Below, one piece after another: positions 18,770 through 27,148 of a stretch of DNA of 64,000 nucleotides. The stretch is taken from the NCBI RefSeq assembly GCF_030908405.1, contig NZ_CP133089.1, positions 558,001-622,000 on the forward strand, given 5' to 3'. Below the pieces are notes generated by a model. The model ran no database searches and had not been told where the DNA came from. It saw only the letters and a program-made list of their open reading frames with translations. The DNA is from Aminobacterium sp. MB27-C1. Its GTDB lineage: Bacteria; Synergistota; Synergistia; Synergistales; Aminobacteriaceae. The translations under genes and the position numbers were made by a program. Within the stretch, counting starts at the first letter, position 1. Each line of letters starts with the position of its first letter.

Positions 18770-20465
18770 CAATATTGAATCGTTTTTTGCATCTCAAAGC
18801 CCCTCATTTTTAATGGAGGGCTTTTTATTTTGTTGTTTTGGAATGGTTCTAATCTTTCCAAATATGATCTTTTCAGGTGATTATTGGTATCAGACGTTAC
18901 ATTTGATGAAATGGTTTTTTGCTTTTGTCCCCATAGCTATGATGGTTATGGTTTTATGGATCTATTCATTTCGGAGTCATATTTCTTTTACAATAGATTT
19001 TTTTTCGATATTATGGTTTATTTTTCTACTCTATATGGCGATACAACCAGTCTTCATTGAAATATCTTCCATCCCTTCTTTTATAAGGGGCTATGTTTTT
19101 TTTGCTAGCCTCTTTGCTCTTTATTGCTTAACTCTAAACTTTTTTAAGGAAACGATGCTCTCTTTTATATTATGGGGGAGTAGTATCGCCGGCGTTCTCA
19201 GTGTCTTTTTTGCTGAGTTGCAGTTGCTTGGAATAAATGGGGTTTTCCCCTTTATTCTCAACACTCCTGGACACTATATTGCCAATACTGGGCAGCAGAA
19301 TATGTTCGGCATATGGCTTGCTCTATGTGCTCTCAATACCATGTTTCTTTACATAAAGAAAAAATCTTTTAACTCAGGAATCATTGCCCTTTTCTTGTTA
19401 GCAATTATTGAATGGGGTCTTTGGAATACAACGAGTCGTTCTGCTATTTTCGGAATGGCAGCGGGGATTTTTTTCATGTTGATTATGGCTCTTCGGACGC
19501 AGACGAAAGAGACACTCAAAAGGACTTTTGCTGTAGTTTTTATTTTCCTCCTCGTCATGGCTGGAATTGTGGAAATTAACAAGGGGCGCATAGGAACGCT
19601 GAAGGATAAATTTAAAGATATCCTTGACCATCCTACGTCTGTAGCCAAGCGAGATAGCATTTGGCTCACGTCATGGACCATGTTTCGCTCAACCCCCGTT
19701 TCAGGAGTAGGCCTTGGCCAATACAAATGGCACTATCTTGAAGCCCAAAGAGAAATGAGGCATTTGCGTCCGGAAAAAACATGGCAATTTACGTACTGGG
19801 CGCACAATGAATATCTGCAATGGATATGCGAAACAGGCGTTATTGGGGGAGGCTGGCTTCTTCTTTTAGCAAGTTGGTGGTTATGGAATTTCACAAGACT
19901 TTTATTGAGAAAACGATCCCTCTCTTATGAGGCGTTCTGGGGAATATCTATTTTGGCGCTTATATTAGGAACAGCTCTGTGGACGCGGCCTTTCCATCGT
20001 ATCGAGGATGCAGTGTGGATATCTGTTGCTTTCGGAGTTGCCAATAGGGAAATTTTCCTTTTTCAGCCTCTTCTTTCCTTCTCTGAAAAGGGACAAAAAA
20101 TTTTATTTACCTTCGCGGGAATGTGTGTATTGTCGGCGCTCCTCTTTTTCGGACATGGCCTTTATGGCGATCGTCTCGTCAGTCTTTCTCTTGATAGCGA
20201 GAGTGCTGAAAACAAAAAAAATTATCTGGAAAAAGCCGCAACATCCCTTATGGTGCAAGATATAGCAGAAAAAAAATTAGCTTACTATTATTTGAACTTA
20301 GGTGAGAATCATGAAAATCCCGAATTAGTTGCTATTGGTCTCAATCGCCTTTACAACGTTTTTAAGCAACAACCTCACAGTAGGGAGCTTTCAGTTCTTC
20401 TCGATTGGGGGAAAAAGCTAGAAAACAAAACTCTAATTCAGGAAATGTCATCTTTTATTCAGTAA
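18756..20465 (+). CDS. Wzy_C-family membrane protein (O-antigen ligase or protein O-glycan ligase)
   Basis: A roughly 569-residue protein with about 12 hydrophobic helices and a large loop carrying the Wzy_C signature. Family motifs are TTSRSAIFG, TPVSGVGLGQYKWHYLEAQ and WAHNEYLQWICETGVIGG, where the His-Asn pair is typical of O-antigen ligases (WaaL) and PglL-type oligosaccharyltransferases. A soluble-looking C-terminal tail (about 100 residues) may be TPR-like. The start is uncertain: ATG 18756 overlaps parB by 14 bases and has AAAAGG upstream, but a terminator-like hairpin lies inside codons 14-23. ATG 18813 or 18843 would avoid most or all of it. Ligase versus glycosylase cannot be decided. 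Confidence 0.75.
   Translation: MKASNNIESFFASQSPSFLMEGFLFCCFGMVLIFPNMIFSGDYWYQTLHLMKWFFAFVPIAMMVMVLWIYSFRSHISFTIDFFSILWFIFLLYMAIQPVFIEISSIPSFIRGYVFFASLFALYCLTLNFFKETMLSFILWGSSIAGVLSVFFAELQLLGINGVFPFILNTPGHYIANTGQQNMFGIWLALCALNTMFLYIKKKSFNSGIIALFLLAIIEWGLWNTTSRSAIFGMAAGIFFMLIMALRTQTKETLKRTFAVVFIFLLVMAGIVEINKGRIGTLKDKFKDILDHPTSVAKRDSIWLTSWTMFRSTPVSGVGLGQYKWHYLEAQREMRHLRPEKTWQFTYWAHNEYLQWICETGVIGGGWLLLLASWWLWNFTRLLLRKRSLSYEAFWGISILALILGTALWTRPFHRIEDAVWISVAFGVANREIFLFQPLLSFSEKGQKILFTFAGMCVLSALLFFGHGLYGDRLVSLSLDSESAENKKNYLEKAATSLMVQDIAEKKLAYYYLNLGENHENPELVAIGLNRLYNVFKQQPHSRELSVLLDWGKKLENKTLIQEMSSFIQ
18796..18836 (+). terminator. Terminator-like hairpin after parB, inside the next reading frame
   Basis: AAAGCCC (18796-18802) pairs with GGGCTTT (18818-18824), with additional TC/GA pairing across a bulged C, followed by TTATTTTGTTGTTTT. 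It sits 27 bases after the parB stop, as expected for the terminator of the dnaB-parB unit, yet overlaps the N-terminal codons of the downstream ORF. Confidence 0.6.
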
Positions 20466-20467
20466 AC

Positions 20468-20505
20468 ACTATGGGGCAGAGAAAATATTTTCTCTGCCCC
20501 ATAGT
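20468..20505. terminator. Bidirectional terminator between convergent ligase gene and glnA
   Basis: A 38-base perfect palindrome (19 bp per arm; the arm contains GGGGCAGAGAAAAT). It lies between two convergent genes, 2 bases after the ligase stop and 14 bases before the glnA stop. Both strands have A/T tracts at the hairpin base. Confidence 0.85.
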
Positions 20506-20518
20506 ATTATTAATCGTT

Positions 20519-22630
20519 TTATGGAATGTACAGTAAATCCCTATATGTAGGATAGGGCCATACGCTAGCTGCCGTAATGGATTCAGCTGCGTCACACATG
20601 CCTCGAATAGCTTCATAGAGAGGCAATCCTTCTTCTGTGAGAACCTGAGCCTGTTTCTCAAGCGGCATTTCTTGAATAGACTGACGCAAATTGTCCAGAC
20701 GTTCGATAGATGTTAGAAGCCCGCTCTTAAGTGATCCTAGGCGTTCTACGAATTTAAACCATGGTTGTGTATCGATAGCTCCCTTTCCTTCAAAAGAAGA
20801 GAGGGATTGTCCTTCTAGAACAATTTGTTTCGTCAAAGCTGGTAAAATACCTTCCCAGACCATGGAGTGAAGAATGCCCATCTCGATTTCAACAGTTTTT
20901 ACGTATTGCTCAAGTCGTATTTCATAATATGCAGATGTCTCTCTATCTGTCATAACATGTAAATCAGACAAAAGCTGGCGATGCTCAGGAACAAGATAGA
21001 GGGCAAGAGCTTCCGGGGTACTGTTTGCAATAGTCAAGCCCCGTCTTTTTGCTTCATCGTGCCATTCCTGACTATATGCGTTTCCTTCGAAGCGAACATT
21101 TTTACTTTCCTGAGCTGCGTAACGAATAGCTTCAAGGGCTGCATCTACAACGTCCCCACCGCCAAGTCGGGACTCTATCATTGAGCATATCTGATCTAAT
21201 CCCCACGCCCAGATACTCAAGATCATGGTAAGAGGTCCGGCTATGGATTGAGATGCACCAGGTGCACGGAATTCAAACTTGTTACCTGTGAAGGCTAATG
21301 GAGCAGTTCTGTTTCTATCTGTATTATCTACGCTGACTTCTGGTAGACGTGTTAGGCCGAGATCGATGAGACTCTTCCCGGGGAAAGATTCGGGAAGTCC
21401 TTGCTCGATTCTCTCAAGAATAGCAGATAGCGTATCTCCCAGATAGACACTCATAATTGCAGGAGGAGCTTCATTTCCTCCAAGTCGGTGCATATTCCCT
21501 GGAGATGCAATGGAGGCGCGAAGAAGGGGGCTATACTTTGAAAGCCCAAGGAGCAGCGCTGATAGGAACGTCAAAAACTGAATGTTCTTTCTCTGGTTTG
21601 ATGAAGGTTTCAATACATTCTTACCTTCACTATCCTGTATTGAGAAGTTAATGTGTTTTCCACTTCCGTTGAGACTGGCAAAAGGCTTTTCGTGAAGCAA
21701 AAGCATGAGATCGTGGCGACGAGCCATTTTGCGCATAGTTTCCATAATAAGCTGGTTCTGATCGCATGCCAGGTTGGCTTCAGCGAACTGTGGTGCAAAT
21801 TCGAACTGGCAGGGGGCAACCTCATTATGTCGAGTTGTAATGACAACACCCAGCCGATACAGATCTCGTTCGACATCTTCCATATATGCAAGAACTCGTG
21901 GAGGAATGGCACCAAAATAGTGATCTTCCATCTGTTGTCCTTTAGGAGGTTGACAACCAATAATAGTACGTCCGCAGAATTGAAGATCGGGACGTTTACG
22001 TGCACCAGCTCCGTCGACAAGGAAAAATTCCTGCTCAGCTCCTACTGTTACCTTAGCCCAACGGACACCGCGGTTTCCAAAGAGTTTTAAAAGACGAAGG
22101 GCTCGGCTTTCCACGGCATCGAGCGATTTCATCAGAGGTGTTTTGAGGTCTAATGGAGTTCCGTCGTAGGAGATGAAGACAGATGGAATACAGAGAGTAC
22201 CTCCCTTTCGGCTCGTAACAATAAAAGCAGGACTTGTTGGGTCCCATGCGCTATATCCGCGTGCTTCAAAAGTAGAGCGAATGCCACCTGATGGGAAAGA
22301 AGAGGCGTCTGGCTCACTTTGTACCAGTTCTTTTCCTTTAAAAGACTCCATGGGCAGTCCGTTTTCGTCGGCAGTGAGGAACGCCATATGCTTTTCTGCC
22401 GTAAGTTCTGTTCGAGGATGAAACCAATGTGTGTAATGAGTAGCCCCTTTTGAAAGAGCCCATTCTTTCATTGCGGCTGCTACCATATCGGCAATACTTG
22501 CGTCAAGTTTCTGACCGCCTTCAATAGAAGCAATGAGAGCATCGTATACATCTCTCGGTAGTCGTTCTCGCATAGCTCGTCGATCGAAAACATACATGCC
22601 GAAAATATCACGTGGTTTATCGTACGCCAT
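20519..22630 (-). CDS. glnN: Glutamine synthetase type III
   Basis: A roughly 703-residue GSIII, far longer than GSI (about 450 residues). It converts glutamate, ammonia and ATP to glutamine. GSIII signatures include DIFGMYVFDRRAMRERLP at the start, THWFHPRTELTAEKH, KGGTLCIPSVFISYDGTPLD, the ATP and glutamate site NEVAPCQFEFAPQF, HEKPFASLNGSGKHINFS and DRNRTAPLAFTGNKFEFR. The ATG at 22630 is chosen because GGAGAGGAG precedes it, rather than the longer frame to 22711, which crosses its own promoter. It is monocistronic, with a good promoter at 22683-22711 and palindromic sites upstream. Confidence 0.95.
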   Translation of the reverse strand: MAYDKPRDIFGMYVFDRRAMRERLPRDVYDALIASIEGGQKLDASIADMVAAAMKEWALSKGATHYTHWFHPRTELTAEKHMAFLTADENGLPMESFKGKELVQSEPDASSFPSGGIRSTFEARGYSAWDPTSPAFIVTSRKGGTLCIPSVFISYDGTPLDLKTPLMKSLDAVESRALRLLKLFGNRGVRWAKVTVGAEQEFFLVDGAGARKRPDLQFCGRTIIGCQPPKGQQMEDHYFGAIPPRVLAYMEDVERDLYRLGVVITTRHNEVAPCQFEFAPQFAEANLACDQNQLIMETMRKMARRHDLMLLLHEKPFASLNGSGKHINFSIQDSEGKNVLKPSSNQRKNIQFLTFLSALLLGLSKYSPLLRASIASPGNMHRLGGNEAPPAIMSVYLGDTLSAILERIEQGLPESFPGKSLIDLGLTRLPEVSVDNTDRNRTAPLAFTGNKFEFRAPGASQSIAGPLTMILSIWAWGLDQICSMIESRLGGGDVVDAALEAIRYAAQESKNVRFEGNAYSQEWHDEAKRRGLTIANSTPEALALYLVPEHRQLLSDLHVMTDRETSAYYEIRLEQYVKTVEIEMGILHSMVWEGILPALTKQIVLEGQSLSSFEGKGAIDTQPWFKFVERLGSLKSGLLTSIERLDNLRQSIQEMPLEKQAQVLTEEGLPLYEAIRGMCDAAESITAASVWPYPTYRDLLYIP

Positions 22631-22682
22631 CTTAATCTCCTCTCCCTTTCTAATGTGGATATAGAATAAAAAACGATGCTGT

Positions 22683-22711
22683 TTTATAGCACTTAAAAAA
22701 TAAAGAGTCAA
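22683..22711 (-). promoter_or_regulatory. Promoter of glutamine synthetase III
   Basis: Read on the minus strand: TTGACT (22711-22706), a 17-base spacer and TATAAA (22688-22683). Predicted transcription starts near 22676, giving a leader of about 45 bases. Confidence 0.7.
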
Positions 22712-22717
22712 TAGCTT

Positions 22718-22826
22718 TTTGCAAATTTAATGTTATAAGTATGGGTTTAATGTGCAAATTGCATTTAAAAAGTTGTTTTATGCACATTCAATTCTAAAGC
22801 GAAGCATTTTTTATGCAGTTTTGCAT
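22718..22826. promoter_or_regulatory. AT-rich divergent intergenic region with three TGCA-centred inverted repeats
   Basis: The 340-base gap between glnN and queD carries TTTGCAAA (22718-22725, just upstream of the glnN -35), TGCAA-A-TTGCA (22753-22763) and ATGCA-GTTT-TGCAT (22813-22826). Such clustered short palindromes upstream of a nitrogen-assimilation gene could be operator sites. No protein partner can be named. The rest of the gap up to queD shows no clear riboswitch or RNA gene. Confidence 0.35.
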
Positions 22827-22970
22827 GTATATGTATTTGGGGATGACAAAATATATCAAAACTGGGTATTTCGTCTCTTTTCTTGTGAGATGCAACAAAT
22901 GCGAAGTCTTGTAAATATAGTGTAAAATCAAAATAACGTCACTTTTATAGAGAGAGGAGCGAATGGCTCA

Positions 22971-23339
22971 ATGCTTCTTAAGAAAGAGTTTATTTTCGAT
23001 GCGGCTCATAATCTTGTGCACTATAAGGGGAAATGCGAAAACCTTCATGGGCATACCTACCGCATGGTTATTGTTATAGAAGGAACTCCAGATCATGAGG
23101 GAATGGTCGTTGATTTTTGCGAAGTCTCTTCAATAGTAAAGGAAAAAGTTGTTTCTCGTCTTGACCATGCTTATATTAACGATATTATTCCTCAGCCTTC
23201 AGCGGAAAATATTGCTGTCTGGGTCTGGAAAGAGATAGAACAGTTTTTCAAACGTCCACATTCTCATCTCTACGCTGTAGAAATTTGGGAAACCGCAACC
23301 AGCGGAGTTATTGTCAGAAAGGAAGACATCTATGCGTGA
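22971..23339 (+). CDS. queD: 6-carboxytetrahydropterin synthase QueD (PTPS family)
   Basis: A 122-residue T-fold enzyme. Zinc ligands are in FIFDAAHNLV and ENLHGHTYRM, the catalytic Cys is in GKCENLHGH, and LDHAYINDI holds the His/Asp of the proton relay. It should convert 7,8-dihydroneopterin triphosphate to 6-carboxy-tetrahydropterin in queuosine (preQ0) synthesis. The next gene folE2 makes its substrate and overlaps its stop by 8 bases, and queH lies about 27 kb downstream. GAGAGGAGCG precedes the ATG. A biopterin-type PTPS is less likely from the short length and context. Confidence 0.88.
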   Translation: MLLKKEFIFDAAHNLVHYKGKCENLHGHTYRMVIVIEGTPDHEGMVVDFCEVSSIVKEKVVSRLDHAYINDIIPQPSAENIAVWVWKEIEQFFKRPHSHLYAVEIWETATSGVIVRKEDIYA

Positions 23340-24105
23340 TGTTCAAAACGAGAGAGATTCAAGAAAGGTTGCCATTGACCTCGTAGGGGTACGAAATGTT
23401 TCTTATCCTATAGTTGTTCTTGACAGAGAACAGAACGAACAGCAGACTGTAGCTCAGATTTCGATGGCGGTCTCCCTGCCTCATCACTACAGGGGAACAC
23501 ACATGAGTCGTTTTATCGAAGTGCTTGAAGAGATACAAGGCAAAATTACCTTATCCCGAATGGAGCAAATTACAGAACACCTTCGCCAGGTTCTGGAAGC
23601 CGATCGGGCGGAGATAACCTTTCAATTTCCCTATTTTATCCGCCGTTATGCTCCTGTAACAAAAATTCCGAGCTATTCCCGATATGATGTTACTTTTTGG
23701 ACTCAAAAAGAGGAAAACTTCGACCTGATAACTACTGTTTCGGTGCCAGTTCAAACGTTATGTCCATGTTCAAAGGAAATTTCGGATGTTGGAGCTCATA
23801 ATCAAAGAGCTCGGATAGATATTTCTGTCCGTATGAAAAATTTCGTATGGATAGAGGAACTTGTAGAAATAGCTGAGCGATGTGGTTCTGCACCTCTTTA
23901 CACATTATTGAAACGGGAAGATGAAAAATATGTTACTGAACAAGCGTATAATAACGCTAAATTTGTGGAGGATGTTTTACGTGATACAGCGTTGGAACTC
24001 GACACGGAAGAACGCATTTCATGGTACAGAGTGCGAGTTGTAAGCTCAGAAAGTATACATAATCACGATGCTTTCGCGGAATTAGAGCGGCACGTATCTT
24101 CTTAG
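23332..24105 (+). CDS. folE2: GTP cyclohydrolase FolE2 (type IB)
   Basis: A roughly 257-residue T-fold GTP cyclohydrolase of the COG1469/MptA class. Signatures: DLVGVRNVSYPIVV, HHYRGTHMSRFIE, PYFIRRYAPVTKIPSYSRYD and PVQTLCPCSKEISDVGAHNQ, with the metal-binding Cys. It opens GTP to 7,8-dihydroneopterin triphosphate, shared by folate and queuosine pathways. Type IB enzymes can use metals other than zinc. The start ATG 23332 is chosen with AAGGA at 23319-23323; it overlaps queD, implying coupled translation. Confidence 0.92.
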   Translation: MRDVQNERDSRKVAIDLVGVRNVSYPIVVLDREQNEQQTVAQISMAVSLPHHYRGTHMSRFIEVLEEIQGKITLSRMEQITEHLRQVLEADRAEITFQFPYFIRRYAPVTKIPSYSRYDVTFWTQKEENFDLITTVSVPVQTLCPCSKEISDVGAHNQRARIDISVRMKNFVWIEELVEIAERCGSAPLYTLLKREDEKYVTEQAYNNAKFVEDVLRDTALELDTEERISWYRVRVVSSESIHNHDAFAELERHVSS

Positions 24106-24115
24106 GGGGGATAGT

Positions 24116-25090
24116 ATGAACATACTCTTTGGTGGCAAGGCTTTTTTACGTTTATGGGATGTGCTTTCTCCGGCTTTCCAAGAGCATTCTTTAGATGTTG
24201 CCGAAGACGAAGAGATACCTTCCAAACTCCCATGGGCAGATATTTTTGTTATACGCCCCATGACTATAGATAAGGATATTCTCAAGTATGGAGCAAAACT
24301 TAAATTGGTTCAGCAGTGGGGTGTTGGTGTAGAGGGGTTAAACGTTGAAGATTGTACTGAAGCAGGCGTTTATGCATGTAATATTCCTTCGCGGGGAACA
24401 GGTAATGCAGAAGGTGTTGCAGAGATAGCCATTCTTCATATGATGCTGCTGGCAAGACGATATCACAGGGCGAAAGAAAAACTTCAGGAAGGCAAGGTGT
24501 TCACACCTCCGGGAGTCACTCTTTGGGGAAAACGAGCTTGTGTCATCGGACTTGGAAACTTGGGGCACTGTGTTGTTGAGCGGTTAAAAGGCCTTGGAAT
24601 GAGCGTTACTGGGGTTAATAGAACGCACCGGGAAGAATTTTCCCAATGGGGAGTTGATACCTTTTATTCCCTGGCTGAAATGGAAAAAGCATTGGCAGGT
24701 TGCCGCTTTGTTATTTTGGCGTTGGCTTTGACCCCAGAGACATATCATTCAATAGCAGAACCTTTCTTTCAGTCGATGGATAGGGACGCTTTCTTTATTA
24801 ATGTGGCTCGCGGGGATATTGTTGTGCGTGAAGCCTTTGATAAAGCTCTTCAAAACAAATGGATTGCAGGCGCAGGTTTCGACGTTTTTTGGAAAGAGCC
24901 GCCTGAAATTACTGACCCTATATTGAATCACCCTCTTGTAACGACAACCCCTCATATTGGAGGGGTCACTGATGCTTCTTTGAATGGTGCTATTGACTTT
25001 ATTGTAAAAAATGTTCAGAGGGTGGCCCTTGGAGAAGAGCCCTATTCTTGCTTGAATAGCAGGGATCTTCAAAGAAAGAAGACACTCTAA
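24116..25090 (+). CDS. D-isomer-specific 2-hydroxyacid dehydrogenase family protein
   Basis: A 324-residue NAD(P)-dependent dehydrogenase. The Rossmann motif VIGLGNLGHCVVERL is in the middle, and the catalytic Arg, Glu and His occur in NVARGDIVV, FDVFWKEPPE and TTPHIGGVTD. The split N-terminal catalytic domain includes GNAEGVAEIAILHMMLLARR. The substrate could be glycerate, phosphoglycerate, hydroxypyruvate or another 2-hydroxyacid, and nothing in the neighbourhood decides. It starts 10 bases after folE2, behind AGGGGGG. Confidence 0.85.
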   Translation: MNILFGGKAFLRLWDVLSPAFQEHSLDVAEDEEIPSKLPWADIFVIRPMTIDKDILKYGAKLKLVQQWGVGVEGLNVEDCTEAGVYACNIPSRGTGNAEGVAEIAILHMMLLARRYHRAKEKLQEGKVFTPPGVTLWGKRACVIGLGNLGHCVVERLKGLGMSVTGVNRTHREEFSQWGVDTFYSLAEMEKALAGCRFVILALALTPETYHSIAEPFFQSMDRDAFFINVARGDIVVREAFDKALQNKWIAGAGFDVFWKEPPEITDPILNHPLVTTTPHIGGVTDASLNGAIDFIVKNVQRVALGEEPYSCLNSRDLQRKKTL

Positions 25091-25093
25091 TCG

Positions 25094-26017
25094 ATGGACT
25101 TTAAAGAAAAAAGGAAAAAACTTCTTTATGGAGTTATTGTTTTATGTTTTATAACGGCAGCTATTTGGATTTATGGTCTTTGGTGGCGTTATTACGAAGT
25201 GACTCATCCTCGTATTGCACAGGCTATTCCTCATTCGTATGAGGAGCAGGTTCCTCTGTATGGTGTTCTTTTATGGGACGAAGTTGTAGTGACTTCTCCC
25301 CTCAAGGGAACACTTTCATATGCTGTTTCAGGGCATGGAGGGAGAGTCAGCAAAGGGGATGTCATTGCGACTGTAACAGCCTCCGCACGCCAACAATTAC
25401 GGGCCCCTCAGACAGGTTATTTTATTCCGGGCCTTGATGGTGTGGAAGGTGGGTTGAGCTACTCTTCCCTTTGGGGGGGAGAGGAAAAATTTCCTGACCT
25501 TCCATCGCTGAGGTATTTTCCTGGAAATCATAAAGTTAACAAGGGAGACGCTATCGGCAAAATTATTCCGATGCCTCAACAGCTGCGTATTGTAGGTTAT
25601 GCCGATTTAACTCCGGCCCTTGAAAAACAACTGGCACGAGGAGTACTTTTGGTGCGCAGAGGGCCCAAAGAATCATTGTACGAAGCGGGAATACGCGTAG
25701 TTCGTAAAATGGGGTATAGAACAAAATTGTATCTCTCATTGCCCTTTTTTCCTGTTAATATTGTGAAAAATCGTTCTGTATCGTATCTTATTTCTACGGA
25801 AGAACGTGTAGGCGTTTCAGTTCCTCAATCGGCGGTTATCTTGCGAGGCGGGAAACTTGGGGTTTTCCTTGTAGAAGGAAACTATGCCTGTTTTAAAGAA
25901 ATCAATGGTATTCCCCTGTCTGATCATCTTTTTTTCGTGACAAGCGGACTGCAACCAGGAAATATTGTTATACTCAAAGCAGATCATGCCAGGGAGGGTC
26001 GAGTTGAGCTATGGTAA
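25094..26017 (+). CDS. HlyD-like membrane-anchored protein near division genes
   Basis: A 307-residue protein with one N-terminal transmembrane helix (about residues 10-31). Barrel-sandwich (lipoyl-like) segments follow: VVTSPLKGTLSYAVSGHGG, VSKGDVIATVTA and a second half with KVNKGDAIGKIIPMP. The C-terminal part (ERVGVSVPQSAVILRGGKLG, GLQPGNIVIL) looks like the membrane-proximal domain of periplasmic adaptor proteins. No efflux transporter gene is adjacent. Comparable proteins encoded before yggS-sepF-divIVA occur in other anaerobes, so a cell-envelope or division role is possible but unproven. Confidence 0.6.
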   Translation: MDFKEKRKKLLYGVIVLCFITAAIWIYGLWWRYYEVTHPRIAQAIPHSYEEQVPLYGVLLWDEVVVTSPLKGTLSYAVSGHGGRVSKGDVIATVTASARQQLRAPQTGYFIPGLDGVEGGLSYSSLWGGEEKFPDLPSLRYFPGNHKVNKGDAIGKIIPMPQQLRIVGYADLTPALEKQLARGVLLVRRGPKESLYEAGIRVVRKMGYRTKLYLSLPFFPVNIVKNRSVSYLISTEERVGVSVPQSAVILRGGKLGVFLVEGNYACFKEINGIPLSDHLFFVTSGLQPGNIVILKADHAREGRVELW

Positions 26018-26715
26018 ACGTTAATATTTGTGAAAATGTAGAAAGAATTCGTGGCTTGATTGCAGAAAGTGCAAAGAAGAGCGGGCGCAAAAAAGAAGAG
26101 ATTCAACTTATTGCTGTGACTAAAAATCACAAAGTAGAAGAAATGGTTAAGGCCATACAGGAAGCGGGCGTTACGAACATTGGTGAAAACCGAGTGCAGG
26201 AAGCCCAGACCAAGCGGGCAAGCTGGCCGGAAAATGTAAATGCTGAATGGCATCTTATAGGACACTTGCAGAGAAACAAAGCAAGAAAAGCTCTTGAAAT
26301 TTTTAATGTTATTCAATCTTTAGATTCTATTGCTCTTGCAGAACGACTTGAACGTATTTGTGTGGAAATGAAGCGTACAGTTCGTGTTTTGCTTGAGGTC
26401 AATACCTCGGGAGAAAGTGCCAAACATGGAGTTGCTCCCGATGATGTCTATTCTCTTTTCGATTATGTTATGGGAGAGTGTCCATCTCTAACAGTTCAAG
26501 GTCTTATGACTGTAGGTCCTCTCACGGAAGAAGAAAGCGAAGTTAGAGAGGCTTTCGCTCTACTCAGAAGCTTGAAAGAAAATTTAAGCTCATCAAGGGA
26601 CGTTTCGCTTCCAGAACTTTCTATGGGGATGAGCGGCGATTTTCAGTGGGCTATCGAAGAGGGAAGTACCATGGTCCGGATCGGGACGGCGATATTTGGT
26701 CCTCGATCGTATTAA
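26011..26715 (+). CDS. yggS: YggS-family pyridoxal phosphate homeostasis protein
   Basis: A 234-residue single-domain PLP-binding TIM barrel. The PLP lysine is in IQLIAVTKNHKVEEM. Other signatures are NIGENRVQEAQTK, WHLIGHLQRNKA, VLLEVNTSGESAKHG and SMGMSGDFQWAIEEGSTMVR. The family buffers free PLP and affects amino-acid metabolism without a known catalytic reaction. It overlaps the preceding gene by 7 bases and precedes sepF, as in many bacteria. Confidence 0.94.
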   Translation: MVNVNICENVERIRGLIAESAKKSGRKKEEIQLIAVTKNHKVEEMVKAIQEAGVTNIGENRVQEAQTKRASWPENVNAEWHLIGHLQRNKARKALEIFNVIQSLDSIALAERLERICVEMKRTVRVLLEVNTSGESAKHGVAPDDVYSLFDYVMGECPSLTVQGLMTVGPLTEEESEVREAFALLRSLKENLSSSRDVSLPELSMGMSGDFQWAIEEGSTMVRIGTAIFGPRSY

Positions 26716-26743
26716 CCGCTCTTATATTATAGGAGGTGGTTCA

Positions 26744-27148
26744 ATGTTCGAGCGCCTTATGGCGATGTTGGGGCTTGCCGAATATAACTACGATGACGTT
26801 AATGGTGAAGATGAAACGGAATTAGAAACAACTTACGGCGAAGAAGATGTTGAAGAACGCCAGAAACGTATCTTAAAATCTCCACCGACACAGGCTCAGA
26901 TTATTATTTGTCGTGGAGAACTTTGTCTTGATCGTAGAGAAGAACTTGGGGAAGCCCTGCATAAGGGTCTTAATGTTATTGTTGATTTGCGGAATATGGA
27001 TCGTGACGTAGGGCAAAGTGTACTTGATTTTTTGTGTGGAGTTGCTTTCGCTATGCGAGGAGATGTAGTTCGTGTCTCTCCAGGAGTATTCATGGCATCT
27101 CATCGCAAGGGTATAGTGGAAGAATGGAAGGAGGAACATCGTGCCTGA
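26744..27148 (+). CDS. sepF: Cell division protein SepF
   Basis: A 134-residue protein: an N-terminal amphipathic segment FERLMAMLGLAEYNYDD for membrane binding, an acidic linker, and the SepF core with IIICRGELCLDRREELGEAL and NVIVDLRNMDRDVGQSVLDF. It ends VRVSPGVFMASHRKG. It polymerises and tethers FtsZ to the membrane. The ATG 26744 with TAGGAGGTGG is clearly right; an upstream frame inside yggS lacks support. Confidence 0.93.
   Translation: MFERLMAMLGLAEYNYDDVNGEDETELETTYGEEDVEERQKRILKSPPTQAQIIICRGELCLDRREELGEALHKGLNVIVDLRNMDRDVGQSVLDFLCGVAFAMRGDVVRVSPGVFMASHRKGIVEEWKEEHRA

Noticed and set aside
22840-22970. A preQ1 riboswitch in front of queD
   Set aside because: I looked for the short preQ1-I hairpin and A-rich tail and for a preQ1-II layout and found neither; the gene overlap with folE2 also suggests simple operon control.
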